IMG/VR virus record: IMGVR_UViG_3300021197_000868
Location: 1 to 64,000 of that record
Length of the DNA stretch: 64,000 nucleotides
Origin: a virus
Strand: one strand, 5' to 3'
Part shown: piece by piece, positions 41,403 to 50,607 of the stretch
Numbering within the stretch: position 1 is the first letter of the stretch
How the letters are laid out: each line of letters opens with the position of its first letter
Made by a program: the position numbers and the translations under genes
Notes under the pieces: generated by a model
The model's database searches: none
What the model was told of the DNA's origin: nothing
What the model saw: only the letters and a program-made list of their open reading frames with translations

Positions 41403-42794
41403 GTGTTTAGTGTGTTACTCAGAACTCGACAAGACAACCTCTCCCTTCTCAAAGGGGGTAACGACCTCGTGGTCGCAGGTTACGCTAGTGTCGAACTGGT
41501 CGACAAGCAGGGGGATTTGATTACTCGGTCAGCCTTGAAGGATGCCTTCAAGAAATACATGACAGAGCCTAAATACAGAAACGTGCAACTAGCACATTCT
41601 AACATTCAGGTAGGAGAAGTCATTCCACAATACACAGACAGTGAAGGGAGGTTATGGAAAAGCGAAGTTGACGATGCAGGAATGTTCGTCGTAGTTCAAC
41701 TCAGAAATGACATCGAAAAAGCACGTGAAGTGTCAGCAGAGGTCAGAAAGGGGAACTTAACGGGATTCAGCATCGGAGGACAAGCATTCAAGCGAGTTCG
41801 GAAACATGATAGCAGCCACGGCAATTATCAAGAAATCAGCAAACTCGAACTCCATGAAATCACTATCTGCGAAAAAGGAATAAACCCTGAAGCAACATTC
41901 AAGATATTAAAAGAAGACAAAAATAAGGAGATGAAGAAAATGGCAGATGATGTTATGGAACAGATGAACAGCGTTCTCGAGCGCTTGGAAGGGCGACTAG
42001 ACTCAATGGAGAAGGGCGAATTACCACCTGCTCTAAAAGAGGCTATGAAAGATAAGAAAGGTAAGAAAGACGATGACAAAGACGAAGATAAGTCTGAGAA
42101 AGCGTACAAAGCCGATGATGATGAGAAAGATGAGAAGAAAGATGAGAAGAAAAAATCTGAATACTCTGACGTTATATCTGCTGAATACCTAGATTGGATG
42201 GAGAACACTCTAAAGTCTGCTGGTGTAGATACTACAGGTGCAAGAAACCATTTCGATGGTATCAGTAAAGCAAACCTTGGTTCTACACCTGAAGAACTAT
42301 CTGACTATGATTCTCGCTTCGCAGGACAAGTTAAGGGAAGAGCACAAGAAGGTGGCTCACCATCTACTAACGCACTAAGCCGTGCTGGTCTAACTCGTGG
42401 CGGCTCAGGCTCTGTAGAAAAGAGTGATTTCATCACATCTGTAGACCCTGCTTCACTAGAATACGCATACGAAGTCTTCAAGGCTGCAAAGCAAGAAGAG
42501 CAACTACGTAAGGGTATGGAAGTCAACTTCGAGTCTCGCTTCGCTCAAGAATCCAGTATGGAAATTGAAAAAGCAAAAGCACAGGCTTTCGATGCTCGCC
42601 AACCTCTTGATGAAGTCATGAAGGCTCTTGGAACACTTAATGAAAGAATCGACAACATCGGCTCTTCTGTAGAATCTTCTACAATCGCAAAATCCGCATC
42701 CACTGATTTCGAGGTCCCTTCTACGGCTGACCTTGGTAACATGTCATGGGATGAAGTTCACCAACTCGCTGGAGGATTATTCCGAGGCGAGTGA
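41403..42794 (+). CDS. Prohead protease fused to scaffold
   Basis: 463 residues from GTG (a second GTG lies three codons on). Residues 15-175 are a U35/S78-type prohead protease: GGNDLVVAGYASVELVDKQG, VQLAHSN with His near 66, RKGNLTGFSIGGQ with Ser near 122, LELHEITICEKGINPEATF. Residues 180-463 are a Lys/Glu/Asp-rich coiled scaffold ending LGNMSWDEVHQLAGGLFRGE. The protease cuts scaffold and capsid N-terminus during maturation. N-terminal NLSLLKGG may be self-processed. An internal ribosome site starts a separate scaffold at 41940. Confidence 0.9.
   Translation: MFSVLLRTRQDNLSLLKGGNDLVVAGYASVELVDKQGDLITRSALKDAFKKYMTEPKYRNVQLAHSNIQVGEVIPQYTDSEGRLWKSEVDDAGMFVVVQLRNDIEKAREVSAEVRKGNLTGFSIGGQAFKRVRKHDSSHGNYQEISKLELHEITICEKGINPEATFKILKEDKNKEMKKMADDVMEQMNSVLERLEGRLDSMEKGELPPALKEAMKDKKGKKDDDKDEDKSEKAYKADDDEKDEKKDEKKKSEYSDVISAEYLDWMENTLKSAGVDTTGARNHFDGISKANLGSTPEELSDYDSRFAGQVKGRAQEGGSPSTNALSRAGLTRGGSGSVEKSDFITSVDPASLEYAYEVFKAAKQEEQLRKGMEVNFESRFAQESSMEIEKAKAQAFDARQPLDEVMKALGTLNERIDNIGSSVESSTIAKSASTDFEVPSTADLGNMSWDEVHQLAGGLFRGE
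41940..42794 (+). CDS. Nested in-frame scaffold protein
   Basis: 284 residues starting MADDVMEQMNSVLERLEGRL inside the protease gene, same frame. AAAATAAGGAGATGAAGAAA directly upstream is nearly identical to the ribosome sites of the major capsid gene (42816-42835) and of the next gene (44029-44049), with the same 9-10 base spacing. It would give scaffold without protease, as lambda C/Nu3 do. Independent expression is inferred from the ribosome site. Confidence 0.7.
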   Translation: MADDVMEQMNSVLERLEGRLDSMEKGELPPALKEAMKDKKGKKDDDKDEDKSEKAYKADDDEKDEKKDEKKKSEYSDVISAEYLDWMENTLKSAGVDTTGARNHFDGISKANLGSTPEELSDYDSRFAGQVKGRAQEGGSPSTNALSRAGLTRGGSGSVEKSDFITSVDPASLEYAYEVFKAAKQEEQLRKGMEVNFESRFAQESSMEIEKAKAQAFDARQPLDEVMKALGTLNERIDNIGSSVESSTIAKSASTDFEVPSTADLGNMSWDEVHQLAGGLFRGE

Positions 42795-42814
42795 AACTCA
42801 ATAACTAAGAAATG

Positions 42815-42835
42815 AAAATAAGGAGATGAAAAAAT
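42815..42835 (+). promoter_or_regulatory. Strong ribosome-binding site of the capsid gene
   Basis: AATAAGGAGATGA ahead of the ATG at 42836; the same string precedes 41940 and 44050. High conservation marks the three most strongly translated head genes. Confidence 0.65.
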
Positions 42836-44011
42836 ATGGCACGAAATTACGTACGAACAGTCACTGATATGGAGAGATACTACTATGGCGCAGGAAACGC
42901 TATGGGTTACTCTTACTCAGGAAGCGAGTTATTGAAAGCAGACTCACCTATGATGTCTACAACCGCAGGAACCTACCAAGCAATCTATGGTCGCAAGGTA
43001 TGGTCACAGTTGAACCAAGAGTTCAACGCATTCTCTATCATGCCAAAGCGCCCTTGGGACCGCAGTGGATGGAGAGTTATTACTGACAAGCCTAACGCAG
43101 GAGTTGTCCACGGTGGAATTGCAGAGAACGGTACACTACCTGACACTGTAAAGCCTGTGTTCCAACATGTTGCTGCAAAGCCTAAGACAATCGCTCACTC
43201 ATTCGATGTAAGCGAAGTCGCTGTATTCCTTGCTGACAAGGATGACGGTATGGGTGACATGCGCTCAGTTCTTAAAGAAGAAATGGGTAAGCACCACGCT
43301 GAAATGGTAAACAAGATGCTTCTTACTGACTCTGAAACAGTAGCAGGTAACAACTTTGAATCACTTGACCGAATCACCGGAAACGACGGTGGCTCTTCCG
43401 GTGGACTAACATCTATGGAAACTGGCGGCTCAGCAGGTACAGACCACTGTGGCGCAACAGACCTTGACATCTACAGCATTGACCGAAGTGCAAACGCATG
43501 GTCTAACGCTGTTGTAAACTGTGGTAGCGACAGAGCATCCGGTAACCGCCGTACTATGTCACTTGACCAACTAGATGACACATTCCAGCGAATGTGGGAA
43601 CTTGGTGGTAATCCAAAGGTTATCCTAACTGGATATGACACTCTAATGAGACTACAGCAATTGCTACAGGCTCAGCAAAGGTTCATGGAAGAGAAGAGAG
43701 TTACACCTACCTACAACGGTGTTAAAGGTGTACCGGGTATTGAAGCAGGTTTCATTGTAGCAACCTACAACGGTGTCCCAATCATTCCTTCTAAGGACGT
43801 TGAAAAGGACGGCATCAGTAGAATGTACTTCCTTGACACTGACTATCTATACTTCTCTACAGCAATACCTACTCAATACTTTGAGTCAGGAATCGAGACT
43901 GGCGACCCGTTCGCAATTAACAGACTAGGACAGGAAGGACTTTACCGTACAATGGGTGAAGTTTGGACTACCTTCTTCCGTGCTCAGGGTAGCGTAAGGG
44001 ACTTGAAGTGA
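42836..44011 (+). CDS. HK97-fold major capsid protein
   Basis: 391 residues. The first 37 residues (ending SELLKADS) are helical and probably cut by the prohead protease. The core shows the HK97 pattern: N-arm, FSIMPKRPWDRSGWRVIT, E-loop-like GGIAENGTLPD, spine helix RSVLKEEMGKHHAEMVNKML, P-domain, and VILTGYDTLMRLQQLLQAQQ, then the A-domain end ESGIETGDPFAINRLG. Follows protease and scaffold, the standard order. Confidence 0.9.
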   Translation: MARNYVRTVTDMERYYYGAGNAMGYSYSGSELLKADSPMMSTTAGTYQAIYGRKVWSQLNQEFNAFSIMPKRPWDRSGWRVITDKPNAGVVHGGIAENGTLPDTVKPVFQHVAAKPKTIAHSFDVSEVAVFLADKDDGMGDMRSVLKEEMGKHHAEMVNKMLLTDSETVAGNNFESLDRITGNDGGSSGGLTSMETGGSAGTDHCGATDLDIYSIDRSANAWSNAVVNCGSDRASGNRRTMSLDQLDDTFQRMWELGGNPKVILTGYDTLMRLQQLLQAQQRFMEEKRVTPTYNGVKGVPGIEAGFIVATYNGVPIIPSKDVEKDGISRMYFLDTDYLYFSTAIPTQYFESGIETGDPFAINRLGQEGLYRTMGEVWTTFFRAQGSVRDLK

Positions 44012-44049
44012 TGTGGAGATTAGGAATTAAAATAAGGAGATGATGAATT

Positions 44050-44478
44050 ATGACAGCAGTATCATACACAAACAATGGATTGACGTTCGCATACGATGAT
44101 GGAGACATTACTGATTTAGAAGTAGTGCTCGATTTAGATATGCGTACAGGAACACTTGTAGACGAAACAGCATGGCTTGACGGCGGTGCAGCAGCGGGCT
44201 CTTATCCGGGCGCACTTGCTGGCTTTCAAGCAAAGAACAGTAACACTACAGACGCTAATGGTAGCCTTCGTTTAGTCACGGTCAAGTACGACCTTGAAGC
44301 GGCGGCAACAGAAGCATTCACTATGAGTGGTAACATCAGTAAGATTGTAACCATCGTAGGAAACGCTTACCCTACAGCAGATAAAACATTCTCAGTTACT
44401 TTTAGCGGATTGGTTGTAACCTCTCACGCAGAAGCAGCAGCAGATAACTGTTACTTAACAATGTTAATACTTGGTTGA
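44050..44478 (+). CDS. Probable capsid decoration or minor head protein
   Basis: 142 residues, beta-rich, small residues dominant (GGAAAGSYPGALAGFQAKNS). Directly after the capsid gene with the strong ribosome site. Size and place fit a head decoration protein; no direct homology seen. Confidence 0.55.
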   Translation: MTAVSYTNNGLTFAYDDGDITDLEVVLDLDMRTGTLVDETAWLDGGAAAGSYPGALAGFQAKNSNTTDANGSLRLVTVKYDLEAAATEAFTMSGNISKIVTIVGNAYPTADKTFSVTFSGLVVTSHAEAAADNCYLTMLILG

Positions 44479-44489
44479 AGGTGCTTAAC

Positions 44490-44903
44490 GTGCCTATAAT
44501 AACATATATTGGGCGTTCTCACACACGCAGAGCGACTGATGCAAAGATGAGAGATTGGGAGCAGAATAGACCAGTCGAAGTAACTTCGGCTTGGCTTGAC
44601 CACTACTCCCCTCGTCTAGGAGAAACAGACTTCAGGATAGAAGGTTGGTCGGTAGATGATGCTGAACTACGTGGTACTACCGATAAAGGTGGAGACGGAA
44701 TACCTGATGAAGGATGGGCTCGCAAAGACATAGCAAAGTGGTTAGCCACTTATGATATTAAACCAAGAGGTTATGCAACCAAAACTCAATTACTTGAGTT
44801 AGTTGAAACTGTAATGGGACCTGATGGGGTCGCTGAAACAGAAGAACTAGTAGCAGAGACTCAAGAGGCAGAAGAAGAAACTCAAGAAGGAGATGATGAA
44901 TAA
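44490..44903 (+). CDS. HeH/SAP-like small head protein
   Basis: 137 residues from GTG 44490 (MPIITYIGRSHTRR), supported by GGTG nine bases upstream; the frame is open to a TTG at 44475. WARKDIAKWLATYDIKPRGY followed by TKTQLLELV is a HeH/SAP-like helix-extension-helix as found in phage head-tail connector regions. C-terminus is very acidic (EEETQEGDDE). Confidence 0.6.
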   Translation: MPIITYIGRSHTRRATDAKMRDWEQNRPVEVTSAWLDHYSPRLGETDFRIEGWSVDDAELRGTTDKGGDGIPDEGWARKDIAKWLATYDIKPRGYATKTQLLELVETVMGPDGVAETEELVAETQEAEEETQEGDDE

Positions 44904-45229
44904 TGGCAGTAACGATAGACCCAAGACCGACATATTTCGGTGACAGAATGATAGTAACAGGCTCATACGCCGCTGGTGATAACGCAATTGATTTGAGTAG
45001 CGTATTAGCAAGTATTGACTTTGCAGGTGCAAACTCAAGCGGTATAATCGCATCAAGACCAATTACAGATACAGGTGGTACTGCTGACGAACAAGAAGTA
45101 GTCTTTGCACCTGATGTACGAATTGATGGTACAACTATCCGTATTGCGGGTGGTTTGGCTGATGGCACAATCGCTAACACAAACCCTGCACAGGCTGGAA
45201 CTTTTATCGCAATTGGTCGCCGCTCTTAA
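44903..45229 (+). CDS. Small beta-rich head or connector protein
   Basis: 108 residues (MAVTIDPRPTYFGDRMIVTG), beta-rich, resembles short phage head decoration or DUF proteins that follow the capsid gene. Start overlaps the previous stop by one base. Confidence 0.55.
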   Translation: MAVTIDPRPTYFGDRMIVTGSYAAGDNAIDLSSVLASIDFAGANSSGIIASRPITDTGGTADEQEVVFAPDVRIDGTTIRIAGGLADGTIANTNPAQAGTFIAIGRRS

Positions 45230-45240
45230 GGTGACTAATC

Positions 45241-45435
45241 ATGGCTAACTTAACACCTAAATACAAGGTAGTGGGGCCATTCTCTCCAGTAGAGTTTGCT
45301 ACTCCCGCTGACTTAACAACCGCTATTGAAACAGCAGTTGGTACAATAGGCGACGCTTCTTCTACTACCAGTTTAGTCGCATCTGACCCCATAACGGTCT
45401 TAGGTAACATTTACATTATTGTAGCCTATGTCTGA
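45241..45435 (+). CDS. 64-residue late protein
   Basis: MANLTPKYKVVGPFSPVEFA onward; short, small-residue-rich, no motif. AAGGTGA upstream supports the start. Function unknown. Confidence 0.5.
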   Translation: MANLTPKYKVVGPFSPVEFATPADLTTAIETAVGTIGDASSTTSLVASDPITVLGNIYIIVAYV

Positions 45436-45450
45436 GTGTGGGGGAGATGA

Positions 45451-45750
45451 ATGGGCTTAGAGATTTCAACTATTGACTTCGACGACATTAGTCGTTTTCA
45501 GAAACAGGCATTACGTTCAGATGTAAGCATGGATTTGTCAGCGTTTGTTGACCCCGATAATCCACTGAAAGGCATTACAAATGAACAGCGTAATCGCAAT
45601 AGCGAGGCTGCTGATATACTCAATATAGGTTCAGGTACAAGGTGTACGCACTGTGGTATGCTCCATTTCTTATGGCGTGAAACATGCGCTACTTGTAAGA
45701 AACCTATGGAATATAATCTTGCTACTAGGAATGAGGAGGCTCGTGAGTAA
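45451..45750 (+). CDS. Zinc-ribbon connector-region protein
   Basis: 99 residues. CTHCGMLHFLWRETCATCKKP near residue 69-88 is a clear four-cysteine ribbon at the C-terminus. GGGGGAG upstream. The stop overlaps the next start. Position suggests head-tail joining. Confidence 0.65.
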   Translation: MGLEISTIDFDDISRFQKQALRSDVSMDLSAFVDPDNPLKGITNEQRNRNSEAADILNIGSGTRCTHCGMLHFLWRETCATCKKPMEYNLATRNEEARE

Positions 45751-47327
45751 TGCCTTCAGTATACAGTCCGGGTGAAGGCGAAACTCGCCCTCTTAATCCC
45801 AGTGATACTGTGTACACTACTCCTCAAAAGGTGGCAGATTACCTTGGTATCGGGCCACAAGAACCAGTTGCCACATCAGCAGATTCTGTATCAGACGGTG
45901 TATTTATCACTGGTGAAGACTATCGTAGATGCGGTACTGAAGTAGATGATACTATTCTCATCTACAGTGATGCTAACCCACTTGGTGTTGAGAAAACAGT
46001 TACTGCTATCGCTAATGGCGGGACAAGTGGGGTCAAATTAACATTCACAGGGTCTTTTACTCATGCTGACTTTGAGGCCGCTGATAACACATACGTGCAG
46101 AATCTAGCATCTTTTACTAACGCTAAAGTTGGAAGACAGCGTGGTGTTACTAAGGCTATTGTGCAAAATCGTATTCGTGAAGTACAGGATAAGATTGACA
46201 ACATCACTCACAATGCTTGGCGACCTTACTTAGTGTCGGCTGAGTACATCAACTTTGATACTTACAAACCGTATCGCCGTCGATACTATACAGATTATGT
46301 TGGTACTGCTCCGCTTCTATTCCGTAATGTTCAGCAGATTCTAAGACTAGAACTATGGCAAGGTGATGACTATCGTGAGATAGGTGCTGCTGAGGCTCGT
46401 GTTGCTATACCTGATGACCCTAGAAGCGTAAGCGGGTCATTAGTATTCAGTCCGGGTAATGGTAGTGCTGCTGTATTAACAGCAGGTACTGCTACTACTC
46501 AATGGCGTGCTGACTTTGACGCTGGGACCACTGCTCAGAATCTTGCTGATTTAATCAACAAAGAGGATAGAGTTAGTAAAGGAGCAGTTGAGTTCAGCCC
46601 TGCATTTACATTAGAAGGTAGCACTAGTAACATAAGCGTCAATAACGAGTTCTTCGCTTCTGCTAATTCTGACTATGGGACAGGTGTCGTTAAAATAACC
46701 AGTAGAAGACCAGTCAAGGCTGGAGAAACGTGTAGCATCGTCTCTACAGACAGCACAGTGTCTATTTCGCAGACTCAAGTTAACACAGCCACTGTTAGTG
46801 GTGTTGTCTCTACTACAATCACTGTAGATTCAGCCGATGGTTTCGCTCCTGCTGGAGTCTGTAAAGATGCTAGTGGTGATGTTTTCAGGTACACTGGTAC
46901 TACCGCTACAACATTTACTGGTTGTGTGATTGTAATTGGAAGCGCTCTTAGTGATATTAGTGGTGAAATTACCCAGCATACTTTACAAGTTGACTTACAG
47001 GGCGGAAGTGCTAGTGGAGACAATGCTCGTTTGCGTGATTGGTGGATGGACTATGAAACTGGCATTATCTACTTCAACAACTCATATCCATTCTTTGAGT
47101 GGAACGCTATCAAAGTTTCTTACATCTATGGTGAGCGTTATCTTGAGAAGGCCATAGAAGAAGTTGCTACGAAGATGGTAGTAATTGACCTACTAATGTC
47201 CGATGACCGTACTGTGTTGTTACCTGAAGGGAGTAGTAATATCGACTTAACCGCTAAGGTACAGTTACTACAATCAGAAATTGATAAGATTCTTCCACGT
47301 TATCAAGAAATGGTTCTCTTTGAGTGA
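45750..47327 (+). CDS. Head-tail connector with inserted beta domains
   Basis: 525 residues. N-terminal helical part (TPQKVADYLGIGP, RGVTKAIVQNRIREVQDKID) and C-terminal helices (YLEKAIEEVATKMVVIDLLM, QLLQSEIDKILPRYQE) match head-completion adaptors of gp6/gp15 type. The middle carries beta-domain insertions, including the VSTTITVDSADGFAPAG...RYTGTTATTFTGC repeat type common in phage particles. Length is much more than the usual adaptor (100-200), because of the insertions. Confidence 0.65.
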   Translation: MPSVYSPGEGETRPLNPSDTVYTTPQKVADYLGIGPQEPVATSADSVSDGVFITGEDYRRCGTEVDDTILIYSDANPLGVEKTVTAIANGGTSGVKLTFTGSFTHADFEAADNTYVQNLASFTNAKVGRQRGVTKAIVQNRIREVQDKIDNITHNAWRPYLVSAEYINFDTYKPYRRRYYTDYVGTAPLLFRNVQQILRLELWQGDDYREIGAAEARVAIPDDPRSVSGSLVFSPGNGSAAVLTAGTATTQWRADFDAGTTAQNLADLINKEDRVSKGAVEFSPAFTLEGSTSNISVNNEFFASANSDYGTGVVKITSRRPVKAGETCSIVSTDSTVSISQTQVNTATVSGVVSTTITVDSADGFAPAGVCKDASGDVFRYTGTTATTFTGCVIVIGSALSDISGEITQHTLQVDLQGGSASGDNARLRDWWMDYETGIIYFNNSYPFFEWNAIKVSYIYGERYLEKAIEEVATKMVVIDLLMSDDRTVLLPEGSSNIDLTAKVQLLQSEIDKILPRYQEMVLFE

Positions 47328-47332
47328 TGTAA

Positions 47333-47677
47333 ATGCCTAAAGATGAGTTTGATGAGTTGATGGATGACCATTTCACTTATGAAATGCTAAAACCTTCTTA
47401 TCAAAAAGAACTTCATCAAATAGTAACTCAGTCACCTGAGAGTTTTCGTAGAGTTGTTGAGCAACAAGAATTGGGTCTTGATGGTATAAATAAAAACGAG
47501 GCGGGTGAATATGAGCAACGTGGTAATTCTCCCGACCCCATTGTTCTTAAAGCAGCATTGGATAGGGTAGATAAGCGGATGCTTAGGGAATCACCGGCTT
47601 TGATAACTCACAAATTAAAGTTCATGGGTGGGAATCTAGTACCGGATAAGAAAGCGTACGAGAGGGAGGTCAGGTAA
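47333..47677 (+). CDS. Small acidic helical protein
   Basis: 114 residues (MPKDEFDELMDDHFTYEMLK). Charged, helical, no motif. Lies between connector and tail terminator; head closure role possible. Confidence 0.55.
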   Translation: MPKDEFDELMDDHFTYEMLKPSYQKELHQIVTQSPESFRRVVEQQELGLDGINKNEAGEYEQRGNSPDPIVLKAALDRVDKRMLRESPALITHKLKFMGGNLVPDKKAYEREVR

Positions 47678-48123
47678 TGGTAGCAACATGGACTGAATCT
47701 ATCGACGTTATCCTAGATGTATTAGGTGATTGGAATCGTGCCAATACGTCTAACATTAAACCCATAATAGCAGACATCGCTACTACTTCTCCTGAGCGTG
47801 GTAAGCGCATAGATATGAAAAAGTCCGACTACATTCTATGCTATGAGACGGCGCACAATGAAGAAGCACCTGAATTACTCTATGATTTCGTGACAACACG
47901 TGTAAACATCACAGTTGATTTACGAACTACCAAATCTCGAAAGCACATGCAAGCGATGGAAAACGAGGTACGTCGCCTCATTCATACAAAGCGCAAAGGT
48001 GATGGTACATCCTTTGACCGCCTTGTTTTCAAGACTCGTACGGACCTTTCAGACCGTACAAAACATCTTTTTCGCAAGACCTTCCAAATAGAAGTAGTTA
48101 TCTTTGCGGAGTTAGTGCCATAA
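47677..48123 (+). CDS. Tail-terminator-like protein
   Basis: 148 residues. VDLRTTKSRKHMQAMENEVR and LFRKTFQIEVVIFAELVP show the alpha/beta layout of neck or tail-terminator proteins (gpU-like), and it lies directly before the tail tube candidate. It would cap the tail tube and join the head. Confidence 0.6.
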   Translation: MVATWTESIDVILDVLGDWNRANTSNIKPIIADIATTSPERGKRIDMKKSDYILCYETAHNEEAPELLYDFVTTRVNITVDLRTTKSRKHMQAMENEVRRLIHTKRKGDGTSFDRLVFKTRTDLSDRTKHLFRKTFQIEVVIFAELVP

Positions 48124-48133
48124 GGTGAGCCGA

Positions 48134-50101
48134 ATGCCGTCAACAGTCTATAAGGGAGATTTAACCGAGATTTCTTTCGGTCACGAAACATCATTACAAC
48201 TAACACATCACTATGATGCTAGTAATTCTTTTACATATGAACATGAGGCTACTGACGCTGCTGCTGGAACCAGCACAATACGCTTGGCCGGTGGTGCTTC
48301 TGATACTCCTGTTGAAAGCGGCGTACTTCAACTACCACGTGGTATGTTGGTTGGTGCAAAATTAAGCATCATAGGAGCAACTAACTTCGCATCAGATGAT
48401 GCTACGTCAACTGGTAAGGTCTTTACTGTAGTGCAACATCACACTGGGACTGGTGGGAGTGCTGTTGAAACTGACTTTGTAGTCACTCCTGCTCTTTCCA
48501 CAGGCACAGGTATTCTTAGTAGTGCAGGTGGAGCCCTCCACTTCCACGCTTTTACTCTACCATCTGTTGATGTAGGTATGGGTTATCATGATACTCCTAA
48601 CGCTTCTAGTGAGTCAGTGCTTACTGACCAGTTTGTCGGCCTAGCAGCCACAGTTACACTCCCTGAGACGAAAGTTGACCTGAAGCGATACCATGTCGTG
48701 GGGCTCGGTAGAGATGTCGCTGTACAAGTACCGGGTCGTTTCGTCAATGAAGGGGGGTCTTTTGAAGTCAATATGCACAATCCTCGTTGGTTGTATTACT
48801 GTCTTGGTATGGAAGCGATTGACGTTGGTACAACATACGATTCTCTTTGTGATACAAATAACGATTTCAAATTAAACGGCTCTACGAAGGTTGGAGCGTC
48901 AACAATCATTTATGATGGTACAAACGCTCCTCCTAACTTTGGCTCCGCTGGTAGTGACCCAGTTGTAGCAGGTGATTATGTTATCATCAAAGATACTACT
49001 GCTGCTGATGTAATCACATACGATGCACCTGATAGCGGGAATAAGTTTGGTGCTGTTAGTAACCCGGAGACTACATACTTTGATACAACAGAAACTAGTG
49101 AAATCCGCCGTATTGTAGCAATTACAGCAACACATATTTTCCTAGATGATGGATTATTATTCCCACATGATGATGACAAAGACATCAAGTTCGCTAGATT
49201 CACTAGTGGTTCTACTCTAGGTAGTCCTAACCGTGCTTCAAGCGGTACTCTAACCAATGGTGTTACACGCCTTCTATATTCTCGCAGTAGCGTACCTTCT
49301 TTCGCTATGGAAGTTAGCATTCGTCGTCGTGATAGTGACGGCTCTGTAGACAATGTGGCTGACGGTGGTGCTACAGATACAAAGCAACTAACACGTGTAT
49401 TCCGTGGATGTAAGGTAAAGGACTTCAGCCTAACTGCTGATACCGATGCTGCATTAAGACTAACAGTAAACTTTGATTCTGCTCTATGTTATACTGACAC
49501 AGGTCGTCTTGAAGATGTCTCAACTAAAGGTGACAGATACAATGCTCACCGTATGTTTGAAGACACCGCTAATACAGACGCTAAGCGTAAAGAGTCCGGT
49601 ATTGAAAAGGGCACACAAAAACCATACATGTTCTACAACGGTACAATTGATGTTGCTGGAGTAAGAGTAGGTCAAGTAGTATCTTTCACTTTGAACGGCT
49701 CTACTGGAGTACAACAGTTTTACACAATCAACGGTGCTCCTACTACAGATGCTGCTACTGACCAAGTACCATTCGCAGGTGCTCGTAACGCTTCTATTGC
49801 AGTTGAAGGTAAGACTGAATACAGTATGGATATGGAAATTATAGTAGACGACCCTATCTTTTACCATAAAATGCGTAGAGGAGTAGACCACGATGCCACT
49901 AGTGCTAACATGATTAGACTATCATTTACTAAAGCAGGTACTGCTAGTACACGTGAACGCATTGACATTCTACTCGATGATTACGTTATTATAGAAGCCC
50001 CACTTCCTATTCCTGAAGATAAAGGCCCTATCCGTGCCCCTTTGAAGATTATGCCTAAAGCCATCCGTGTGATTTCAAGAGACACGCTATTCCATTGTTG
50101 A
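48134..50101 (+). CDS. Probable major tail (tube) protein, large form
   Basis: 655 residues from ATG 48134 (AGGTGA before it; a GTG nine bases earlier is in frame). Beta-rich throughout; MPSTVYKGDLTEISFGHETS start and ALRLTVNFDSALCYTD, GVRVGQVVSFTLNGSTGVQQ later resemble phage tail tube proteins. Much longer than usual (150-300), so extra surface domains are likely. Position between terminator and chaperones supports it. Confidence 0.6.
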   Translation: MPSTVYKGDLTEISFGHETSLQLTHHYDASNSFTYEHEATDAAAGTSTIRLAGGASDTPVESGVLQLPRGMLVGAKLSIIGATNFASDDATSTGKVFTVVQHHTGTGGSAVETDFVVTPALSTGTGILSSAGGALHFHAFTLPSVDVGMGYHDTPNASSESVLTDQFVGLAATVTLPETKVDLKRYHVVGLGRDVAVQVPGRFVNEGGSFEVNMHNPRWLYYCLGMEAIDVGTTYDSLCDTNNDFKLNGSTKVGASTIIYDGTNAPPNFGSAGSDPVVAGDYVIIKDTTAADVITYDAPDSGNKFGAVSNPETTYFDTTETSEIRRIVAITATHIFLDDGLLFPHDDDKDIKFARFTSGSTLGSPNRASSGTLTNGVTRLLYSRSSVPSFAMEVSIRRRDSDGSVDNVADGGATDTKQLTRVFRGCKVKDFSLTADTDAALRLTVNFDSALCYTDTGRLEDVSTKGDRYNAHRMFEDTANTDAKRKESGIEKGTQKPYMFYNGTIDVAGVRVGQVVSFTLNGSTGVQQFYTINGAPTTDAATDQVPFAGARNASIAVEGKTEYSMDMEIIVDDPIFYHKMRRGVDHDATSANMIRLSFTKAGTASTRERIDILLDDYVIIEAPLPIPEDKGPIRAPLKIMPKAIRVISRDTLFHC

Positions 50102-50112
50102 GGTGAATAAAA

Positions 50113-50607
50113 ATGCCAAGTCCATCAGAATGTGTAACTAAATACCGTCGTTTATCTAACGAAGACTTTGCTATTTGGTATGGGAATACTTTAGGAGTGG
50201 ATGCAGAAGTCAGCGCTCTTTTAGCGCAGCATCGTACACGTAAGAGCATTCAGATAGCGATAGATGCTTTAGTACCTGCTCCTGTAGTAGAGGTTGAATC
50301 TGTAGAAGACATCCCTAATTCACAAGACTTCCCTTCTGATTTATCATACGATGCTATGTCGTTAAATGAACTCCGAGAGGAGTGTAAAAACCGTGAATTA
50401 CCTGTTTCCGGTACAAAGGCTCAGTTGAGCCTACGCTTGAAGCGTGACGATGAAGGTATATCCGAGTCCCTGACTGAAACTGAAGCCCCCGAGGAATCGG
50501 CTGCTGAAGTTGAGTCGGACACCCCCGCTGAAGAAGCGGCTGTGACCATAGGTGAGACAAATGCCGACAATATCGAACAAGAATCTATTACTGAGACAGA
50601 AGAATGA
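50113..50607 (+). CDS. SAP-domain protein in the tail cluster
   Basis: 164 residues. Residues 75-115 (SLNELREECKNRELPVSGTK, then LSLRLKRD) are a SAP helix-extension-helix module. The N-terminus has LSNEDFAIWYGNTLGVDAEV. The acidic C-terminus is disordered. Overlaps the next gene by 47 bases. Role in tail assembly unknown. Confidence 0.65.
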   Translation: MPSPSECVTKYRRLSNEDFAIWYGNTLGVDAEVSALLAQHRTRKSIQIAIDALVPAPVVEVESVEDIPNSQDFPSDLSYDAMSLNELREECKNRELPVSGTKAQLSLRLKRDDEGISESLTETEAPEESAAEVESDTPAEEAAVTIGETNADNIEQESITETEE

